The notes under the pieces: generated by a model
Database searches by the model: none
Seen by the model: the letters and a program-made list of their open reading frames with translations, nothing else
What the model was told of the DNA's origin: nothing
Source: Halobacillus litoralis
GTDB taxonomy: Bacteria > Bacillota > Bacilli > Bacillales > Halobacillaceae
Direction of reading: 5' to 3'
DNA: 64,000 bases
Assembly (NCBI RefSeq): GCF_020171725.1
Contig: NZ_JAIVAJ010000007.1
Coordinates: 62,001 to 126,000 of the forward strand
Shown: positions 24,855-33,592 of the stretch, in pieces
Layout of the letters: every line of letters begins with the position of its first letter
Numbering within the stretch: the first letter of the stretch is position 1
Program-made: the position numbers and the translations under genes

Positions 24855-25634
24855 ATGAAGAAATTATTTTTCAGTTTATTGATCATTTTATTTATATCGG
24901 CTTGTGGGTCCAGCGCTTCCGAAGAGGATTCAACCTCACACGGCGATGAAAGCGAAGGCACTGAGGAAGTAGCGCCTATTCCAGAAGTTGAGGTAGGGTT
25001 TGAAGAAGATCCTCTGCCTGTCAACGAAGCGACGACGATTCAGGCCACGGTTACCCAAGGCGGAGAGCCGGTCGAAGATGCTGAATATGTAGATTTCGAA
25101 ATCTGGAATGAAGCGGATGGTGAAGAGGCTTCCACTACCATTGAAAGTGAACATGTCGGGGACGGCGTCTACCAAATTGAGTACACTTTCGAAAAAGCAG
25201 GAAGCTATCAACTCTATGCTCATACACAAGTAGCCGATTTACACACCATGCCTAAAGAGAGCTTCCAGGTCGGAGAAGGAGATGCTGCACCATCTGAACA
25301 TCCCGAGGGACAAAGTCATGACCATGGTGAGAATGATGGGAAGTTCATGGTCCACATCCAAACAGAAGAAGCATTCACCTCTGGAAAAGAGAGCGAACTT
25401 GTCACACACATCAATCATATGGAAGTGCCTTTTGAAGATGGGGTTGTCCGCTTCGAAATCAGCTCTGATCAACTTGAAGCCCATCAATTTATCGATGCTG
25501 AAGAATCCAACCCAGGTGAGTACAAGGCAGCCTATGAATTCCCGAGTCCGGGTACTTACAACATCAACGTCCATTATGAAAAACCCGACCAGGACATCCA
25601 CGGTCACAAAGATAAGGCTATCGAAGTACAATAA
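24855..25634 (+). CDS. Lipoprotein with two YtkA/FixH-like domains
   Basis: This 259-residue precursor starts MKKLFFSLLIILFISACGSS, with lipobox ISAC (cysteine 17). The acidic linker is followed by two Ig-like repeats: about residues 45-140 (VGFEEDPLPVNEATTIQATV...GSYQLYAHTQV) and 160-255 (HIQTEEAFTSGKESELVTHI...GTYNINVHY). Each resembles the YtkA/FixH-like domain of envelope proteins. A His-rich link (SHDHGENDGKF) and final HGHKD could bind metal, perhaps copper; that is a guess. It is a single-gene unit with its own terminator. Confidence 0.82.
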   Translation: MKKLFFSLLIILFISACGSSASEEDSTSHGDESEGTEEVAPIPEVEVGFEEDPLPVNEATTIQATVTQGGEPVEDAEYVDFEIWNEADGEEASTTIESEHVGDGVYQIEYTFEKAGSYQLYAHTQVADLHTMPKESFQVGEGDAAPSEHPEGQSHDHGENDGKFMVHIQTEEAFTSGKESELVTHINHMEVPFEDGVVRFEISSDQLEAHQFIDAEESNPGEYKAAYEFPSPGTYNINVHYEKPDQDIHGHKDKAIEVQ

Positions 25635-25637
25635 CCA

Positions 25638-25673
25638 AAACGCCCCGAACCACATTGGTTCAGGGCGTTTTTT
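25638..25673 (+). terminator. Terminator after the YtkA-like lipoprotein
   Basis: A 13-position stem with one mismatch (AACGCCC-C-GAACC with GGTTC-A-GGGCGTT) is followed by six Ts. Confidence 0.9.
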
Positions 25674-25746
25674 ACATTTACATTAGAACAGGGATAAGGT
25701 TTCTATTACAAAGTGATAAGAAAACACCTTAGACTCCAGTTGCCGT

Positions 25747-25880
25747 TAGGTTCTGGCCCCACTGTTATCGCAAAGTGGGGTGGAAAATGGCGAGACTCCT
25801 GTGGGATAAAGGTACAGCGTGAGACCCCGGAAAGCGAGCTATTTTCCACCCCGCAACACACTCAATTCCATCCAGAACCT
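25747..25880 (+). repeat. Palindromic intergenic repeat, copy R1
   Basis: The outer inverted ends AGGTTCTGG (25747-25755) and CCAGAACCT (25872-25880) enclose GGGGTGGAAAAT near the left and ATTTTCCACCCC near the right. The core GGCGAGACTCCTGTGGGAT and GCGTGAGACCCCGGAAAGCG matches R2-R4. It encodes nothing. Confidence 0.85.
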
Positions 25881-25889
25881 CTCGACAAC

Positions 25890-25924
25890 GTAAAAAAGAG
25901 CAGGAATGAATCCTGCTCTTTTAC
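25890..25924 (-). terminator. Terminator of typA
   Basis: AAAAGAGCAGGA pairs with TCCTGCTCTTTT over a 5-base loop, with T-runs on both sides; it lies 13 bases past the typA stop. Confidence 0.85.
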
Positions 25925-25936
25925 AAAACTGAGTGC

Positions 25937-27781
25937 TTACTTCTGCTCAGCGTTTTGAAGCTTTTTCTGTTTGGCCGCACGTTTACGTTCGCTTTCATTA
26001 AGATACTTCTTACGAAGACGTACACTTTCAGGCGTAACTTCGCAATACTCGTCATCATCCAAGTATTCGATCGCTTCTTCAAGTGTCATCTTACGCGTTT
26101 TCTTAATGCTTGACGTATTATCTTTGTTCGCAGAACGGATGTTAGTCAAGTGCTTCTCTTTTGTGATGTTTACAGTCAGATCGTTTTCACGGTTATGCTC
26201 TCCGACGATCATGCCTTCGTACACTTCTGTACCAGGCTCGACGAAAATAACACCGCGGTCTTCCAGGTTCATAATTCCGTAAGTGGATGCTTTTCCTTTA
26301 TCAAGGGAAACAAGCACACCTTCACGACGTCCTCCTACTTGACCTTTTGTCATAGGAGCGTAACCGTCGAACGTATGGTTCAGGATTCCGTAACCACGTG
26401 TCTGCGTCATGAATTCTGTCGCATATCCGATCAATCCACGGGAAGGAACGATGAACTCAAGGCGGACTTGTCCATTTCCGTCGTTGACCATATCCTGCAT
26501 TTCACCTTTACGGTAACCGATCGATTCCATAACCGCACCTTGGTACTCTTCAGGTGTATCGATTTGAACACGCTCAACCGGTTCACATGTTTCTCCGTCG
26601 ATTTCCTTCAGGATAACCTGTGGCTTGGACAATTGAAGCTCGAAGCCTTCACGACGCATGTTCTCAACTAAGATTGACAGGTGAAGTTCACCACGTCCGG
26701 ATACGGTAAAGGCATCCGGAGAGTCTGTTGGGTCAACACGTAGACTTACGTCTGTTTCCAACTGAGTCATTAGACGCTCTTCGATTTGACGAGCCGTTAC
26801 ATATTTACCTTCACGACCGGCAAATGGACTGTTGTTTACTAAGAACGTCATTTGTAGCGTTGGTTCATCGATACGAGGAATTTCCATTGCTTCCTGATTG
26901 TCAGGCGGGCAGACGGTTTCTCCTACGTTGATGTCTTCCATACCCGCAAGCGCAATGATGTCTCCAGCTTTCGCTTCTTCAATTTCAACACGCTTCAAGC
27001 CGATGAAGCCGAACAATTTAGAAACACGGAAGTTTTTCACAGATCCGTCTTTCTTCATAAGAGAAACCTGCTGACCGACTTTGATCGATCCACGGAAGAC
27101 ACGGCCGATTCCGATACGTCCAAGGTAATCGTTGTAATCAAGCAGCGTTACCTGGAATTGTAGTGGATCCTCTTTCGTATCTACTGGAGCTGGGATGTTG
27201 TTCATGATCAACTTGAAGATCGGGTCCATTGTTTCCTGCTGGTCTTCAGGCTCATCACCAGAAGTTCCGTTCAAGGCAGAAGCATAGACAACTGGGAAGT
27301 CCAGCTGGTCATCGTCTGCACCCAGTTCGATGAACAAGTCAAGAACTTCATCGACCACTTGTTCAGGACGGGCGTTCGGACGGTCGATTTTGTTCAAGAC
27401 AACGACAGGCGTCAGTTTCTGCTCTAGCGCTTTCTTCAGTACAAAGCGCGTCTGTGGCATACAACCTTCATAAGCATCAACGACTAGAAGTACTCCGTCT
27501 ACCATTTTCAAGATACGCTCAACTTCGCCACCGAAGTCTGCGTGTCCAGGTGTATCCAGGATGTTAATACGTGTGTCGTTATAGTTAATCGCGGTATTTT
27601 TCGCTAGGATTGTAATACCACGCTCTTTTTCCAAATCATTTGAGTCCATAGCACGCTCATCGACGTGTTCGTTATCACGGAATGTACCAGAGTGGTGAAG
27701 CATTTGGTCCACTAAAGTTGTTTTCCCGTGGTCAACGTGCGCGATGATGGCTATATTACGAATATCATTTCTGTGTTGCAT
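25937..27781 (-). CDS. typA: Ribosome-associated translational GTPase TypA/BipA
   Basis: This 614-residue GTPase has G1 AHVDHGKT, G2 with RGITI, G3 DTPGHADF, G4 NKID and G5 SAL, followed by EF-G-like domains and the TypA-specific C-terminus ([15 protein letters not shown] and RSANKDNTS). It acts on the ribosome in stress and cold adaptation and 50S assembly. ATG 27781 (MQHRNDIRN) is chosen because GAGGTG precedes it; a further ATG four codons upstream has no better site. It is transcribed alone. Confidence 0.97.
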   Translation of the reverse strand: MQHRNDIRNIAIIAHVDHGKTTLVDQMLHHSGTFRDNEHVDERAMDSNDLEKERGITILAKNTAINYNDTRINILDTPGHADFGGEVERILKMVDGVLLVVDAYEGCMPQTRFVLKKALEQKLTPVVVLNKIDRPNARPEQVVDEVLDLFIELGADDDQLDFPVVYASALNGTSGDEPEDQQETMDPIFKLIMNNIPAPVDTKEDPLQFQVTLLDYNDYLGRIGIGRVFRGSIKVGQQVSLMKKDGSVKNFRVSKLFGFIGLKRVEIEEAKAGDIIALAGMEDINVGETVCPPDNQEAMEIPRIDEPTLQMTFLVNNSPFAGREGKYVTARQIEERLMTQLETDVSLRVDPTDSPDAFTVSGRGELHLSILVENMRREGFELQLSKPQVILKEIDGETCEPVERVQIDTPEEYQGAVMESIGYRKGEMQDMVNDGNGQVRLEFIVPSRGLIGYATEFMTQTRGYGILNHTFDGYAPMTKGQVGGRREGVLVSLDKGKASTYGIMNLEDRGVIFVEPGTEVYEGMIVGEHNRENDLTVNITKEKHLTNIRSANKDNTSSIKKTRKMTLEEAIEYLDDDEYCEVTPESVRLRKKYLNESERKRAAKQKKLQNAEQK

Positions 27782-27934
27782 GGAAGCACACACCTCTTTC
27801 GTTCACTTTTTATTCAACTTGTCAATTATAACATAAATACAATAAACTACGATACCTGAACAATATTTAGATTGCGTAAAAGCGAATAATCTCCTACACT
27901 ACAGGTACTATTATGCAAAGTTAGGTGCTGACTT

Positions 27935-28867
27935 ATGAAAACAAAACGTATTGGTGAATGGCTCGAAGTGACGGTTCCCGAGAAATGGAACGGCATTACC
28001 GTCGAAAAGATCATGAAAAAACGGTGGAATGTTCCGAGGAAGCTGATTCACCGCTTCCGCACAAACAAAGAAGTGACAATTAATAATGAAGTCGTTCACT
28101 GGAAAGATACGACCGTTAAAACCGGTGACCTTCTCAGAATTCGGGTTTTTGCCCCGCAGCCATTGGAGGTAACGCCGACTTATATCAATATCGACGTCCT
28201 TTATGAGGACGATCATTTACTCGTCGTCAACAAACCGACCGGAATGTTCACACACCCGAACAGTTCAGAACAGACCGACACCCTGGTCAACGCCGTAGCC
28301 GGGTACTTCCAGGTGAACGGGATTCTTTCAACACCTAAATATGTCCATCGTCTGGATAAGGACACTTCAGGAGCCGTCTTGTTCGCGAAGCATGACCTAG
28401 CGATTGCCATGCTTGGTGAAGAGCTAAAGGAGAGGAAAATCAAACGGACCTATCTAGCCTGGGCCCATGGAAAAGTGAAACCGAAGAAAGGAACGATCCG
28501 CGAGCCCATCGGAAAGGACCGTCACCACCCTACGAGAAGACGCGTGTCCCCGAATGGTCAGGAAGCAGAAACCCATTATGAGTGCCTGGACTATAATCCT
28601 TCTCTGAAAGCAACACTTGTAAAGCTGCAGCTTCAAACCGGGCGCACCCACCAAATCCGGGTACACATGAGCCACAAAAAACACCCACTTCTTGGAGATG
28701 AATTGTATGGAGGCAGCCGAGGTTATGACACCAACCAAGCCCTGCATGCGGCGAAGTTGACCTTCGTCCATCCGTTTACTGAGGAACAAGTCTCGACCAT
28801 TGCCTTCCCATTAGATGACTTTTCACTCATCGAACGCAGGCATGTAGAATTGTTACAAGAACGGTGA
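27935..28867 (+). CDS. RluA-family pseudouridine synthase
   Basis: This 310-residue RNA-modifying enzyme has an N-terminal S4-like segment (MKKRWNVPRKLIHRF) and the catalytic domain with the RluA signature YVHRLDKDTSGAVLFA, where the aspartate is the nucleophile, and LQTGRTHQIRVHMSH. The exact uridine target (23S rRNA or tRNA) cannot be assigned. The stop codon TGA at 28865-28867 lies within the right end of the adjoining IS element, so the native C-terminus may have been altered slightly. Confidence 0.93.
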   Translation: MKTKRIGEWLEVTVPEKWNGITVEKIMKKRWNVPRKLIHRFRTNKEVTINNEVVHWKDTTVKTGDLLRIRVFAPQPLEVTPTYINIDVLYEDDHLLVVNKPTGMFTHPNSSEQTDTLVNAVAGYFQVNGILSTPKYVHRLDKDTSGAVLFAKHDLAIAMLGEELKERKIKRTYLAWAHGKVKPKKGTIREPIGKDRHHPTRRRVSPNGQEAETHYECLDYNPSLKATLVKLQLQTGRTHQIRVHMSHKKHPLLGDELYGGSRGYDTNQALHAAKLTFVHPFTEEQVSTIAFPLDDFSLIERRHVELLQER

Positions 28868-29040
28868 ACTACTCCCACCACTTACCACCCTTAGGGGTTG
28901 CTTGAAGTGGGGGCTTCTTGGGTAATCGCCACTTTTATTAGCTGACGAAATGGACCAAGCTAACCCTCTTGTTCCAAAAGTTTATATTTTTTATTGGGCA
29001 CTTGGTAATATGCGAATGCCTTCTTTTTTGATATTGAGTG
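28864..29040 (-). ncRNA. Candidate omega RNA (reRNA) at the tnpB 3' end
   Basis: TnpB nucleases use a guide RNA transcribed across the tnpB 3' end and the IS right end, with the guide taken from flanking DNA. Here the tnpB 3' region and the right-end hairpin are intact, so such an RNA is expected and would be followed by guide bases from the rluA-like gene's 3' end. It is inferred from family knowledge and not proven by the sequence. Confidence 0.35.
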
Positions 29041-30106
29041 CTGAATTGTAATCTCGATCGAGGTTTAGACCACAAGTGCACTGATAAGTACGCTCTGACA
29101 GTTGGATTTCTTTTACTGAACCACAGTTCGAACAAGTTTTTGTGGATGGGAACCATTTATCTATTTTGATAAGTTGCTTCCCTTGTTCTTTTAGTTTGTA
29201 CTGCAAGAAAGAGGTGAACATCCCCCAACCATTGTCAGCGACACTTTTACCGAATTTGAGTGCTTGTGACATGCCTTTTATGTCTAGGTCTTCAATCACA
29301 ACAGCATCATAATCTGATACTAATTGTTTAGACTTGTGGTGGAGGAAATTCTTTCGTTGATTAGCGACTTTTTCTTGGATTTTGGCAACTCTGATGCGCT
29401 GCTTATTCCAATTCGAAGAGCCTTTCTTTTTTCGGGAAAGTTTGCGCTGTTCTTTTGCTAATTTATCAAGCATCTGTCGATAAAATTTCGGGTAATTGGC
29501 TTTCTCACCCTCACTATCAACAAACAATCCATTCATTGCAAAATCCAATCCAACTACTTCTTTGATCTCTTTGGTTTCAATCTTTTTTTCATACTCTGTC
29601 AGGATAGAAATATAGTATTTCCCTGATGCAGTCATAGAAAGGGTGCAGGATTTGATTTTGTGCATGAAAGGGATTTCTCGATGTTGCTTGATTTTGACCT
29701 TTTTTAGTTTAGGTAATTTGATATGACCATCCAACAACTCGATATTACCGTTTACGACATTTGTTGTGTAGCTTTGTCTATGTCGCTTGCTTTTGAATTT
29801 CGGAAACCTGGCATTTCCTTTGAAGAAGGCTTTATATGCTTTATCTAAATTTAATTGTGCATTCGCCAACGCTAGCGAGTCCACTTCCTTTAGCCATTCA
29901 TACTCTTTTTTGTACTTGGCAGGAGTAGGATGTTTTGCGTTTTTCAGAGCTTCTTTATCGTCTTTTAGGTTTTCATACGTTTCTTTTCGTTCTGCTAACA
30001 TTTTGTTGTAGACAAAGCGAACACAACCAAAGGTTTTACGGATCATCAGAGACTGTTCATCTGTCGGATGAATTCTGAATTTGTATGCTTTATTCAGTTT
30101 AGCCAT
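28991..30106 (-). CDS. tnpB: TnpB RNA-guided nuclease of an IS200/IS605 element
   Basis: This 371-residue protein has an N-terminal helix-turn-helix-like segment (KAYKFRIHPTDEQ), RuvC-like catalytic motifs with Asp in VVGLDFAMNG, Glu in VVIEDLDIKGM and Asp in NLDRDYNSALNIK, and a zinc ribbon with CSNCG and CTCG. All catalytic residues and four cysteines are present, so it looks functional. TnpB proteins are RNA-guided DNA nucleases ancestral to Cas12. It lies 11 bases after the end of tnpA. Confidence 0.93.
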   Translation of the reverse strand: MAKLNKAYKFRIHPTDEQSLMIRKTFGCVRFVYNKMLAERKETYENLKDDKEALKNAKHPTPAKYKKEYEWLKEVDSLALANAQLNLDKAYKAFFKGNARFPKFKSKRHRQSYTTNVVNGNIELLDGHIKLPKLKKVKIKQHREIPFMHKIKSCTLSMTASGKYYISILTEYEKKIETKEIKEVVGLDFAMNGLFVDSEGEKANYPKFYRQMLDKLAKEQRKLSRKKKGSSNWNKQRIRVAKIQEKVANQRKNFLHHKSKQLVSDYDAVVIEDLDIKGMSQALKFGKSVADNGWGMFTSFLQYKLKEQGKQLIKIDKWFPSTKTCSNCGSVKEIQLSERTYQCTCGLNLDRDYNSALNIKKEGIRILPSAQ

Positions 30107-30117
30107 ATCAAATCACC

Positions 30118-30522
30118 TCACTTTTCCCCTTGATTTTCAATGTATTTTTTAACCACCTCAATAGGCGAACCACCAGTGGTCAACAAACAAAAACTCCTTG
30201 ACCAAAACATTTCTTTCCATAGTTTTTTTCGCACAAGAGGAAATTCTTTTTTGACAAGCCTTGAACTGGCACTTTTATAGGCATTGATGAACTTTGACAG
30301 TTCGGTATTAGGATGGGCTTTGAACAGAATATGAACATGGTCTAGATCATGGTTCCATTTGACCAATGTAATGTTGTATTTCTCGCCCAATGATACAAAC
30401 TTTTCTTTCGAATAGTCTGAAATTTTGTCATCAATGACTTTCCTTCTATATTTCACAACCTATACCAAATGGTAATACATCAAGAACACCGAATGATTAT
30501 TACTATCTAACTTCATTCTCAT
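30118..30522 (-). pseudogene. tnpA: IS200-type transposase TnpA with an in-frame amber codon
   Basis: The full reading frame starts at ATG 30522 (MRMKLDSNNHSVFLMYYHLV) and is interrupted by TAG at 30460-30462 after 20 residues. It continues in frame with VVKYRRKVIDD to the stop at 30118. Relatives have an amino acid such as leucine here. Downstream, the HUH motif (WNHDLDHVHILF), FINAYKSASSR and the C-terminal KYIENQ with the probable catalytic tyrosine remain intact. A start at GTG 30456 would lack the first beta strand. Without suppression or re-initiation, the transposase is inactive, so the copy is probably immobile by itself. Confidence 0.85.
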
Positions 30523-30822
30523 ATCAGCCTTTATACGTTATAAGACTGATTATACCACATGGAGATAAATGACAAGAACTTTTGGGCTCCCCGCCCAACC
30601 GAAATTCATCTCCCCCTTACCGTTGGGCTACGCCCTTCACACGCTTGAAGAGGGAGACTTCTTTCGGGAGTTCGTTAAAATCCATATTCTTCTTGTAATG
30701 TATTAGATTTCTTCCTTCTGTTGTGTTAAAGTAAAGTTGTTAACCTATATAGGATTTTGTACCTATCACATAGTATATAGAGAAATGTTAAATAGACGAC
30801 TGCGGTTAACAGAACATAGAAG

Positions 30823-30864
30823 GAAAAAGAAGGTGCTGAACTCGAATCAGCGCCTTCTTTTTTT
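30823..30864. terminator. Bidirectional terminator beside the pterin dehydratase gene
   Basis: A 12-position stem (AGAAGGTGCTGA with TCAGCGCCTTCT) has T-runs on both strands; it abuts the stop codon of the minus-strand gene. Confidence 0.85.
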
Positions 30865-31171
30865 ATTCCGTAATCGATTTGAACAACTCATCATATTTCT
30901 TCGCACAGCTCAAATCAAGCTCCGTCAGTCCACCTGCTTCCCAGGAAGTAAGCTTTAACGTCACCATTTTATAATCGATGCTTATAAACGGATGGTGTTG
31001 AATATCTTCTGCGTACTCAGCAATGTGATTAACGAACTGCACACCTGTCAAAAACTCCCCAAAACGGTACCGCTTCGTTATGAACTTATCGTCTGTCAAT
31101 TTCCAGCCGTCCAGTTCTTCCTGCACACGGCTTTCCTTCTGATCTTCTGGAATACGTTTTTCTTCAGACAT
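30863..31171 (-). CDS. 4a-hydroxytetrahydrobiopterin (pterin-4a-carbinolamine) dehydratase
   Basis: This 102-residue DCoH/PhhB-family protein has the family motif EYAEDIQHHPFISIDYKMVTLKL, with the catalytic histidines in QHHP, and the C-terminal DLSCAKKYDELF. The enzyme dehydrates 4a-hydroxypterin to recycle the pterin cofactor of aromatic amino-acid hydroxylases; some bacterial copies serve in molybdopterin-related enzymes. No hydroxylase gene is nearby. GAGGTGAGAAG precedes the ATG. Confidence 0.9.
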   Translation of the reverse strand: MSEEKRIPEDQKESRVQEELDGWKLTDDKFITKRYRFGEFLTGVQFVNHIAEYAEDIQHHPFISIDYKMVTLKLTSWEAGGLTELDLSCAKKYDELFKSITE

Positions 31172-31226
31172 CTTCTCACCTCATATCCTTAAGTCTCTCT
31201 TTAGAAGATACCCGTTTTCAAAGATT

Positions 31227-33008
31227 TTAAAGCTTATCTGCAAGATCCATGAATTCATCGAGATCCGCTGCACAAAGCTCAAGTGCATCCTGCCAGAATT
31301 GCTTCTCTTCAATATCGACATCAAGGTGTTTTTTCGCCAGGTCCTCCACGCTCATACGCCCCGTGTCTCGAAGCAGGGAAATATATTGGTCTTCAAACGC
31401 TTCCCCACTTTCCATCGCTCTGGCATAAATGCCCATACTGAACAAGTACCCGAATGTGTATGGGAAGTTGTAGAACGGAACGTCTGTAATATGGAAATGA
31501 AGCTTAGAGGCCCAGAATGTAGAGTCGTATTCATCCAAACTGTCTGCGTACGCTTCCCTCTGTGCTTCTACCATCAACTCGTTCAAACGCTCCGCTGACA
31601 CCACTCCTGATTTTCTTTCTTCGTAGAAACGTGTCTCGAACAGGAAACGGGCGTGAATGTTCATAAAGAAAGCGACACTGCGCTGCACTTTATCCTCAAG
31701 CAAGGTAAGCTTCTCTTCATCCGATTCCGCATGTTTCACGGCCGCATCTGCAACGATCATTTCAGCAAGAGTTGAAGCCGTTTCTGCCACATTCATGGCA
31801 TACCCTTGGTTCAGCATCGGCATATCGTTCATTACATGCTGATGATAAGCGTGCCCCAGCTCATGGGCTAATGTCGCCACGTTGGACGGAGTGCCTGAAT
31901 ACGTCATGAAAATTCTTGTCTCCTCATGATCTGGGAAACTTGTACAGAAGCCTCCTGGTCTCTTGCCCGGACGGTCTTCCGCTTCAATCCACTGGTTCTG
32001 AAAAGCCATCTCGGCAAAAGAAGCCATCTTAGGACTGAACCGCTGGAACTGTTCTACGATAAAGTCCGCCCCTTCCTGATAATCCATTTTCTGATGACTT
32101 GCCCCTACAGGAGCTTCCACGTCATAGAAACTAAGCTTAAGAAGTCCGAGCATCTCTGCTTTCTTATCGAGGTATTTCTTATACTTATGTTTGTAATCAT
32201 TGATCGTTTCCCACATGGCACTGAGCGTCTTTTCACTCATACGATTGTACTCAAGCGGTTCCTTTAAGACACTATCCCACCCTCTATGTTTATACATTTG
32301 GAGGCGAAAGCCGGATAAATGGTTCAACGTTTCGCTGAATAAATCCGAATGACTACCCCAAGCGTTCTGCAATTTCTCAAATACTTCTTTTCTCTCCGTA
32401 CGATCCTCAGAACCTAGCTTATTCGATGCTTGACCGACAGACAATTCTTCTCCATCTACCTCGATTGTCATTCTCCCTACAAGAGCGTCATACATCTGCC
32501 CCCACCCATGATAACCATCCACGGCTAAGTCATTCATGAGTGTCTCTTGTCTGAGTTCGAGCAAATCTTTGGCACGGTCTCTCTTTTCATTTAACACGAA
32601 AGAAAGCTCCTGCACCTCAGGCTGCTTCAATAGGGCTTGCCACGTCGCATCATCCACTTGGACAAGCTTCTGTTCAAAGGCCGTCGCCGTATTTCCGAAG
32701 CGCGCTCCCATTTCTGTACGCTTCGACTGCCACTGCCCTGCTTTATGATCCTTTACATCCTGCGCGCTTAAGCAGCCGACAAATGCACCGAACTCACTCA
32801 ATTCCTTCATAACGAGCTGCATGTGATCGACAATTTCAAAGAAATCTTTTGTCTGATCAATGTGCTTCGGAGCGGTAAAGGATTGGACCAACTGTTCCAA
32901 GTGTGCAACATCGTCCTCCGTCTTCTTTACATATCGCTGCAATGCTTCTGAATCGCTTCCTCCACTGAAGAGAGAATCCAAATCCCATTTCATCTCATAC
33001 GTTTTCAT
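31227..33008 (-). CDS. pepF: M3-family oligoendopeptidase F
   Basis: This 593-residue cytosolic zinc peptidase has the HEXXH motif in TLAHELGHAYHQHVM, a downstream glutamate in ETASTLAEMIV as third ligand, and family segments PGKRPGGFCTSFPD and ETRFYEERKSG. It breaks down short peptides of about 7-17 residues. ATG 33008 (MKTYEMKWDLDSL) is the best start, with AAAGGGA upstream; another ATG two codons earlier is possible. It is a single gene. Confidence 0.93.
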   Translation of the reverse strand: MKTYEMKWDLDSLFSGGSDSEALQRYVKKTEDDVAHLEQLVQSFTAPKHIDQTKDFFEIVDHMQLVMKELSEFGAFVGCLSAQDVKDHKAGQWQSKRTEMGARFGNTATAFEQKLVQVDDATWQALLKQPEVQELSFVLNEKRDRAKDLLELRQETLMNDLAVDGYHGWGQMYDALVGRMTIEVDGEELSVGQASNKLGSEDRTERKEVFEKLQNAWGSHSDLFSETLNHLSGFRLQMYKHRGWDSVLKEPLEYNRMSEKTLSAMWETINDYKHKYKKYLDKKAEMLGLLKLSFYDVEAPVGASHQKMDYQEGADFIVEQFQRFSPKMASFAEMAFQNQWIEAEDRPGKRPGGFCTSFPDHEETRIFMTYSGTPSNVATLAHELGHAYHQHVMNDMPMLNQGYAMNVAETASTLAEMIVADAAVKHAESDEEKLTLLEDKVQRSVAFFMNIHARFLFETRFYEERKSGVVSAERLNELMVEAQREAYADSLDEYDSTFWASKLHFHITDVPFYNFPYTFGYLFSMGIYARAMESGEAFEDQYISLLRDTGRMSVEDLAKKHLDVDIEEKQFWQDALELCAADLDEFMDLADKL

Positions 33009-33122
33009 ACTCATTCCCTTTCTTTTGCTTAACTTTTATTTCAACTATTCCGAAATTAATGGTAACATTTATTATAATTCCAAGCACTTTACATTTATGC
33101 GAATGTCAGGGGGGATTACAAA

Positions 33123-33482
33123 ATGATGCGGTATAGGCGCCATGAGACGTTACGGTATCAATTCACCGAACCAGTAGAAGCGAAATATAGAATCGTCAAA
33201 CTTGGCGGGCGCTCCATTCAGTCCTCTTTTGGAAAGGCGCATATTTTAGATTTGAGCCCCGGCGGAATGAGACTGGCCACATCTTTCAACATTCCATTAG
33301 ACAAACCCGTCCAATTCTTTATTCAAACCACACTCGCTGGAGTTGAATTGGGTGTGACAGCCAATGTCATTTGGTGCAAACGAACGAATGGAGAGTACTG
33401 GTACGGTCTCGACTTCCTCGAAGATTACGATCAAGATGTCGTCAATGCCTTGAAATCCTTCAGAAAATCACAAAGCTCGTAA
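33123..33482 (+). CDS. PilZ-domain protein (predicted c-di-GMP binder)
   Basis: This 119-residue protein has an N-terminal arginine cluster (MMRYRRHETLRYQF), and the downstream LDLSPGGMRLA fits the PilZ D/N-x-S-x-x-G ligand motif. The rest is a beta-barrel with WYGLDFLED typical of stand-alone PilZ proteins such as YpfA-like proteins. It probably senses cyclic di-GMP and affects motility or matrix production; no partner gene is adjacent. GGGGGG precedes the ATG. Confidence 0.85.
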   Translation: MMRYRRHETLRYQFTEPVEAKYRIVKLGGRSIQSSFGKAHILDLSPGGMRLATSFNIPLDKPVQFFIQTTLAGVELGVTANVIWCKRTNGEYWYGLDFLEDYDQDVVNALKSFRKSQSS

Positions 33483-33502
33483 CCGATCAGAAAAGGCATA
33501 TA

Positions 33503-33573
33503 AAAAGCTCCCCTCGCGTTGCCCCCGGAAATCTTAGAATTTCTGGAGTCGGCACCGAAAAGGGAGCTTCTTT
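33503..33573. terminator. Branched bidirectional terminator between PilZ gene and mtlD
   Basis: AAGCTCCC (33505-33512) pairs with GGGAGCTT (33562-33569), enclosing an inner hairpin GAAAT/ATTTC. T-runs follow on both strands. The 49-base branched interior is longer than needed for simple termination. Confidence 0.75.
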
Positions 33574-33592
33574 TACTTGATCTCGTCTTCTT

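Larger units (their letters stand above)
28864..30673 (-). mobile_element. IS200/IS605-family insertion sequence (tnpA defective, tnpB intact)
   Basis: The element carries tnpA (Y1 HUH transposase) and tnpB in the usual order on one strand. The right end, starting at GTGAAC (28864-28869 on the plus strand), carries a subterminal hairpin whose arms CCCACCACTT and AAGTGGGGG form the imperfect palindrome expected for these ends, which lack inverted repeats. The left end is placed near GAACTCCCGAAAGAAG (minus strand), just after TTTAAC at about 30673, and is approximate. Confidence 0.8.

Noticed and set aside
28991-30106. TnpB as a stand-alone Cas12-like CRISPR effector
   Set aside because: It is next to IS200-type tnpA with element ends and no array; it is an ordinary IS200/IS605 accessory nuclease.
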